A stretch of 9,779 bases of DNA, from contig CBFCXR010000087.1 of NCBI GenBank assembly GCA_965602045.1, forward strand, positions 1 through 9,779, written 5' to 3'. The translations under genes were made by a program, and so were the position numbers. Positions 6,279 to 9,779 of the stretch are shown here, in pieces; position 1 is the stretch's first letter; each line of letters opens with the position of its first letter. The notes under the pieces were generated by a model. That model was not told the DNA's origin. It made no database searches and worked only from the letters and a program-made list of their open reading frames with translations. The stretch is from G020354785 sp965602045 (GTDB lineage: Bacteria > Bacteroidota > Bacteroidia > Bacteroidales > UBA10428).

Positions 6279-8858
6279 ATGTATTCGAAACGTAATATAT
6301 CAATCAAAAGGATTTTTATCATCATCCGGTTAATAGCTGTTTTTTTCATATTTAGTTTCTTAGGGCATAGTAATATTAACTGTTTTAAAGCGGGCAATTT
6401 TAATGTTATTAAAACGGCGAATTTCAGTGAAAAGTATTCGCCGTCAGATTTTGTTCAGGATGAAAATCCGGAAGCTTATAAGAAGCTTATTTCAAGAGGA
6501 GATAGTCTTGAAAAACTGGGGAAATACAATGAAGCGATGATTGAATTCCAGAGAGCATCTGATTTGATGCCTCTTGAAGAATACCCAAGGCTGAAAATGC
6601 AGACAATAGAAACATTAATTGGAATGCAACAACTGGAGAAAAAGAAGAAAGAGGATAAGGAAACGTTAAAAGGTACGGTAGCAAAAGATCAGGCAGAAAT
6701 ATCCGGGAAGGACTTAGTCCTGGAAAAAGCAAAGGATAAATCAAGCAGGGACAGTCTGAGGCAAAAGATACTTGAACAGTATAAAGAAACACTAAGCAAG
6801 ATTCAGAAAACAGAAAGTGATCAGGAAAAATCAAAAGTTTATCTTGAAATTGCTGATACACTTAAAAATCTTAAAGCTCATTCAAACGCACTTGATTTTT
6901 ATCAGCAGTCTCTTGAAATTGAAGAAATCCAGGGCAATAAAGAAAGTGTGGCTGAGATTTATGAGGACATAGCTGATGTTTATCTTGATTCAGGATTATA
7001 TAAATCTTCATTAATAAATTATGAAAAATCCCTGGATATTAAGGGAGATTTGGGTGATCAAAGTGGTGTTTCAGATGCTTTATCAAATATTGGTAATGTT
7101 TATGAAACCACTTATAATCTTAACAAAGCTATTGATTACTACGAAGAATCCGCCAGGGTTAAAGGTGACATTGATGATAAGGAAGGCTTATCCAATATGA
7201 TGGATAATATAGGTAATCTATATTACAGGCAACAATATTTAGAAAAATCTATTGACTCTTATAAAAAATCGGCTGAGATAAATGAGCAGTTAAACAAACA
7301 GGAAAATCTTGGAAGTAATTACAACAAGCTTGGTGTGGCTTACTATAAAATGGGTAATTACGATGAAGCTACAAAATATTATGAAAAATCGCTGGACATT
7401 AAGCAGGAAACCGGTAACCAGAAAGATGCTTCTATGACATATAATAACCTGGGGAATTTAAATTATGATCAAAACAAATATAAAAAGGCAATAAGCTATT
7501 ATGAGAAATCTCTGGATTTAAAAAGCGATATTAACTACACTTATGGCAAAGCCGTTTCATTGTTTAATATAGGGAATACATATAAACAAATGAATGTTTT
7601 TCCGAAAGCAATTGAACAATTTGAGGCTAGTAAGAAATTATCTATGGATAATGATTTTCAGGAATTGTTGGCAAAAAATATAAAAGTATTGGCAGAATTA
7701 TACTCTGAAATTAGTGCAGTTGAAAAAGCTGATGAATATCAAAAATTGCTGGCTGAGTCTGAATATGCTGATGTTAATATTGATGAACCTGTTTCAGAGA
7801 GTATGATTATTGGTGAAATGGGAGAGAGTGAAAAAGTCATAAAATTTCTTACTGATGAGGTTCTAAGACAAAAAGAGATGGTGGAACTACAGTCTACAGA
7901 AAGAGAACGTGAAAATAAAATTAGTAGCCAGAGGCTGCGTATTAAGAATTTGCAAATTAAACGACAGCGAATTTTAATGGTGTCGCTTGGTATTGTTATC
8001 GCATTAATACTGGTTGCGCTATTCTTATTTTACAGACAGATTATACAGAAGAAACGTGCAAACAAAATACTTAGGGAAAAGAATTCATTGATTTCAAGCC
8101 AAAAAAAATTAATTACTGATAATATAAAATCAGCAAGTGTTATCCAAAAAGCAGCCCTGCCGCCTGATGAATTTATTAATAGTGAATTACCCGAATGTTT
8201 TATTCTTAACATGCCAAAAGATATTGTTAGCGGGGATTTTTACTGGATGGATAAACGGGATCACAGATTATTTTTGGCTGTGGCTGATTGTACAGGGCAT
8301 GGAGTGCAGGGAGCAATTGTTAGTATGCTGGGAATAGCACTTTTAAATGAGATTGTAAATAAAAGCTATTCTAAAAATCCGGGTGAAATTCTTGACCAGC
8401 TTAGTATTAAGGTAAAACAATCACTGCATCAGGGTGTTGATGTGGATGAAATAAGAGAAGGGATGGATATTGTTCTGTTAAAAATTGATACCAAGACAAA
8501 TAAATTTGAGTTTGCCGGGGCTAATAATCCTGTATATATTGTACGCAATAATGAAGTAATTGAACATAAGGGAGACAGGAGTCCGATTGGTTATTATAGC
8601 AAAGATACGCTTTTTGAAACAAGGAAACTGGATATTATGAAAGGAGACTCATTGTATATGTTTTCTGATGGTTATGTGGATCAGCTTGGAGGAGAAAATT
8701 TAAAGAAATTTTTGCCAAAAAGATTCCGTAGCGTATTGATTGAAATTGAGAATAAATCTATGGAGGCACGAAAAGATATACTGAAAGAAAAATTTAATGA
8801 CTGGAGAGGTGACTATCAGCAAGTAGATGATATCATAATTTTGGGGATTAAAGTATAG
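6279..8858 (+). CDS. Membrane TPR sensor with SpoIIE-type PP2C phosphatase domain
   Basis: 859 residues. The order is: signal sequence or anchor (about 10-29); one TPR (64-97); a charged helical linker (117-180); an array of about eight TPR-like units starting at 191, 231, 271, 311, 351, 391, 431 and 471, an exact 40-residue register of the TPR_12 kind with Y-Y-E-K-S-L-D-I-K cores; a coiled coil (515-562); a transmembrane helix (566-585); a short coil (590-618); and a SpoIIE PP2C phosphatase domain (about 640-859). The phosphatase keeps its metal-binding aspartates: D653 in V-S-G-D-F-Y-W, D670 in A-D-C-T-G-H-G, D797 in F-S-D-G-Y-V-D and D850/D851 in D-D-I-I-I-L. It should thus remove phosphate from Ser/Thr of a cytoplasmic partner, classically a STAS anti-anti-sigma factor; none is encoded nearby. 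The TPRs are predicted outside the cytoplasm, as an input domain. It is divergent from another TPR gene and shares its control region. Confidence 0.92.
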   Translation: MYSKRNISIKRIFIIIRLIAVFFIFSFLGHSNINCFKAGNFNVIKTANFSEKYSPSDFVQDENPEAYKKLISRGDSLEKLGKYNEAMIEFQRASDLMPLEEYPRLKMQTIETLIGMQQLEKKKKEDKETLKGTVAKDQAEISGKDLVLEKAKDKSSRDSLRQKILEQYKETLSKIQKTESDQEKSKVYLEIADTLKNLKAHSNALDFYQQSLEIEEIQGNKESVAEIYEDIADVYLDSGLYKSSLINYEKSLDIKGDLGDQSGVSDALSNIGNVYETTYNLNKAIDYYEESARVKGDIDDKEGLSNMMDNIGNLYYRQQYLEKSIDSYKKSAEINEQLNKQENLGSNYNKLGVAYYKMGNYDEATKYYEKSLDIKQETGNQKDASMTYNNLGNLNYDQNKYKKAISYYEKSLDLKSDINYTYGKAVSLFNIGNTYKQMNVFPKAIEQFEASKKLSMDNDFQELLAKNIKVLAELYSEISAVEKADEYQKLLAESEYADVNIDEPVSESMIIGEMGESEKVIKFLTDEVLRQKEMVELQSTERERENKISSQRLRIKNLQIKRQRILMVSLGIVIALILVALFLFYRQIIQKKRANKILREKNSLISSQKKLITDNIKSASVIQKAALPPDEFINSELPECFILNMPKDIVSGDFYWMDKRDHRLFLAVADCTGHGVQGAIVSMLGIALLNEIVNKSYSKNPGEILDQLSIKVKQSLHQGVDVDEIREGMDIVLLKIDTKTNKFEFAGANNPVYIVRNNEVIEHKGDRSPIGYYSKDTLFETRKLDIMKGDSLYMFSDGYVDQLGGENLKKFLPKRFRSVLIEIENKSMEARKDILKEKFNDWRGDYQQVDDIIILGIKV

Positions 8859-8907
8859 CTATAATTAAATTTATTAAAAGTGCAGGACAGTTGTCCCGGG
8901 AGAGTTT

Positions 8908-9429
8908 TTAAATCTCCAGTAAACCATCCGGAATATTTGTAAATATAATTTTTTTATCTTCATCTGTTTCCTGAATGATGTCTTTATGAATGGGAATCAA
9001 ATATTCATAATCTGCGGATTTAACCTTAAATAAAGGATTATCCTGAATATTGAGAATACTCATTATCCTGCCGATATTTCCATATTTCTTATCTATAATC
9101 TCATAGCCGGTAAAATCAGGAGCTGCTGAATTAACGTTATCAGGTAAGTTAATACTTTCAGAAGGAATATAAATATCACATCCAATAAATTCTGCGGCTT
9201 TGTCTTTTGAATCGATATCATCAAACTTGATTATAAATGATGACTGATCTTTATCTGATAATTGTGAAATAAAATAGGGAACCAGCAATCCGTCAATATT
9301 CATGAAAACAGAATCTATTTCATGAATATTTTCCGGTTTAAGGGCATTAATTTTAAGAATGCATTCTCCGTGTACACCATGTGTTTTAATCAAAGACCCT
9401 AATAAATATAGATTTTCTTTTTTAAACAT
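8908..9429 (-). CDS. rimM: Ribosome maturation factor RimM
   Basis: 173 residues, normal length. RimM binds ribosomal protein S19 in the 30S head and assists late maturation of the small subunit and 16S rRNA. The N-terminal RimM domain opens with G-S-L-I-K-T-H-G-V-H-G-E (11-22), the family signature. The C-terminal PRC-barrel domain starts near G108 (G-Y-E-I-I-D) and includes G-N-I-G-R-I, then N-P-L-F (131-134), Y-L-I-P-I-H (143-148) and the typical end P-D-G-L-L-E-I. The ATG at 9429 places the signature at the usual distance from the start. It follows the upstream (rpsP-like) gene by 52 bases, so the two are probably cotranscribed from a promoter outside the window, and it is convergent with the phosphatase gene. 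Confidence 0.93.
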   Translation of the reverse strand: MFKKENLYLLGSLIKTHGVHGECILKINALKPENIHEIDSVFMNIDGLLVPYFISQLSDKDQSSFIIKFDDIDSKDKAAEFIGCDIYIPSESINLPDNVNSAAPDFTGYEIIDKKYGNIGRIMSILNIQDNPLFKVKSADYEYLIPIHKDIIQETDEDKKIIFTNIPDGLLEI

Positions 9430-9481
9430 GGGAGAGCAGTACCTATGCGTCAGTTAACAATTAAAGTATAAAGGCGTAGTC

Positions 9482-9779
9482 TTACTTTTTTTCTGATTTG
9501 TTTTCCTGCGCTTCATTTTTATTAGCTGAACCCTCTTTCTGAACTTTTTCTTTTGCCTCAGCCAGGGGTTTTTCTTTTTTATCAGCAGCGTCATCTACCT
9601 TAGGCTCAGTTTCCTCTTTACTCTTCTTTTTGTCAGGTTCAACTTTGTCCACGACTTTTTCGTCAGCAGATGATTTACTTTCTGTATCTGCTTTAGCCTC
9701 CTTATCCTTGTCATCAGTCTTTTGCGTATCTTCAGCTTCGCCGGGTACTTCTTTTATTGCTTCAGGCTTTTCTTCTACA
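9482..9779 (-). CDS. rpsP: C-terminal tail of ribosomal protein S16 (partial, 5' end outside the window)
   Basis: An open frame of 98 codons runs from the window edge to a TAA at 9482-9484, with no start codon needed because the gene continues beyond the edge. The visible part is extremely rich in Lys, Glu, Asp and Ala (for example V-E-E-K-P-E-A-I-K, then K-K-S-K-E-E-T-E-P-K and Q-E-N-K-S-E-K-K at the end), with no folded-domain pattern. The core of S16 is not in view. The identity rests on context: rpsP normally precedes rimM, and Bacteroidota S16 proteins carry a long charged, disordered C-terminal extension. S16 is a primary 16S rRNA-binding protein of the 30S subunit. A different charged protein upstream of rimM is possible but less likely. 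Confidence 0.75.
   Translation of the reverse strand, partial: VEEKPEAIKEVPGEAEDTQKTDDKDKEAKADTESKSSADEKVVDKVEPDKKKSKEETEPKVDDAADKKEKPLAEAKEKVQKEGSANKNEAQENKSEKK

Noticed and set aside
6487..6861. 124-codon open frame opposite the TPR-phosphatase gene
   Set aside because: It is antisense to a helical, Lys/Glu-rich region, which by composition leaves the opposite strand open; the product looks like low-complexity Leu/Ser/Phe sequence.
6279..7800. DNA-level tandem repeat in the TPR array
   Set aside because: Similar tracts such as TATTATGAAAAATC recur every 120 or 360 bases, but they reflect the conserved protein motif and not a recent DNA duplication.
8885..8917. Small hairpins (GGAC/GTCC at 8885-8896 and GGAGA/TCTCC at 8899-8917) at the phosphatase-rimM junction as terminators
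   Set aside because: Stems are only 4-5 bp; the second overlaps the rimM 3' end and no proper T-tract follows either one.

Overview
The window looks like chromosomal DNA of an AT-rich member of the Bacteroidota, probably of the Bacteroidales/Marinilabiliales type. Evidence: candidate promoters fit the TTTG / TAnnTTTG pattern of this phylum, genes lack clear Shine-Dalgarno sequences, there is a PKD-domain lipoprotein with an acidic/lysine stretch after the lipid cysteine, and a very charged C-terminal tail lies just upstream of rimM, as expected for the extended ribosomal protein S16 of this phylum. No RNA gene, CRISPR array, integrase or complete insertion sequence was seen.

Layout. (1) 120-2099 (+) encodes a PKD-domain lipoprotein followed by three ~190-residue copies of a beta-helix-like module. 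(2) 2100-2176 is a compact block of GGGACAG-type hairpins and direct repeats between convergent genes; it acts at least as a terminator and resembles a REP-like element. (3) 2177-2794 (-) is a small secreted protein of unknown function. (4) 3063-3803 (+) is a PlsC-type 1-acylglycerol-3-phosphate acyltransferase. It runs tail to tail, with only 11 bases between stops, into (5) 3815-6046 (-), a 743-residue cytoplasmic protein with six C-terminal TPRs and an unassigned helical N-terminal part. (6) 6047-6278 is a divergent regulatory region with two back-to-back candidate promoters and a perfect 14-bp palindrome. (7) 6279-8858 (+) is a membrane sensor-phosphatase: signal sequence, TPR array in exact 40-residue register, coiled coil, transmembrane helix and SpoIIE-type PP2C domain. 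(8) 8908-9429 (-) is rimM and 9482-9779 (-) is the 3' end of the gene upstream of it, very probably rpsP; these two form the start of a ribosome-biogenesis operon.

How the genes may work together. rpsP-rimM is a housekeeping pair. The TPR/SpoIIE phosphatase is a signalling protein: its extracytoplasmic TPRs probably sense or bind something and its cytoplasmic phosphatase would act on a phospho-Ser/Thr protein, classically a STAS-domain anti-anti-sigma factor, none of which is encoded here. The divergent TPR protein shares its control region, so joint regulation is possible but unproven. The rest is a set of single genes with individual promoters. The most interesting points are the TPR-PP2C architecture with its divergent TPR partner and palindrome, and the hairpin cluster at 2100-2167. 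I found no convincing wholly new defence or mobile system.
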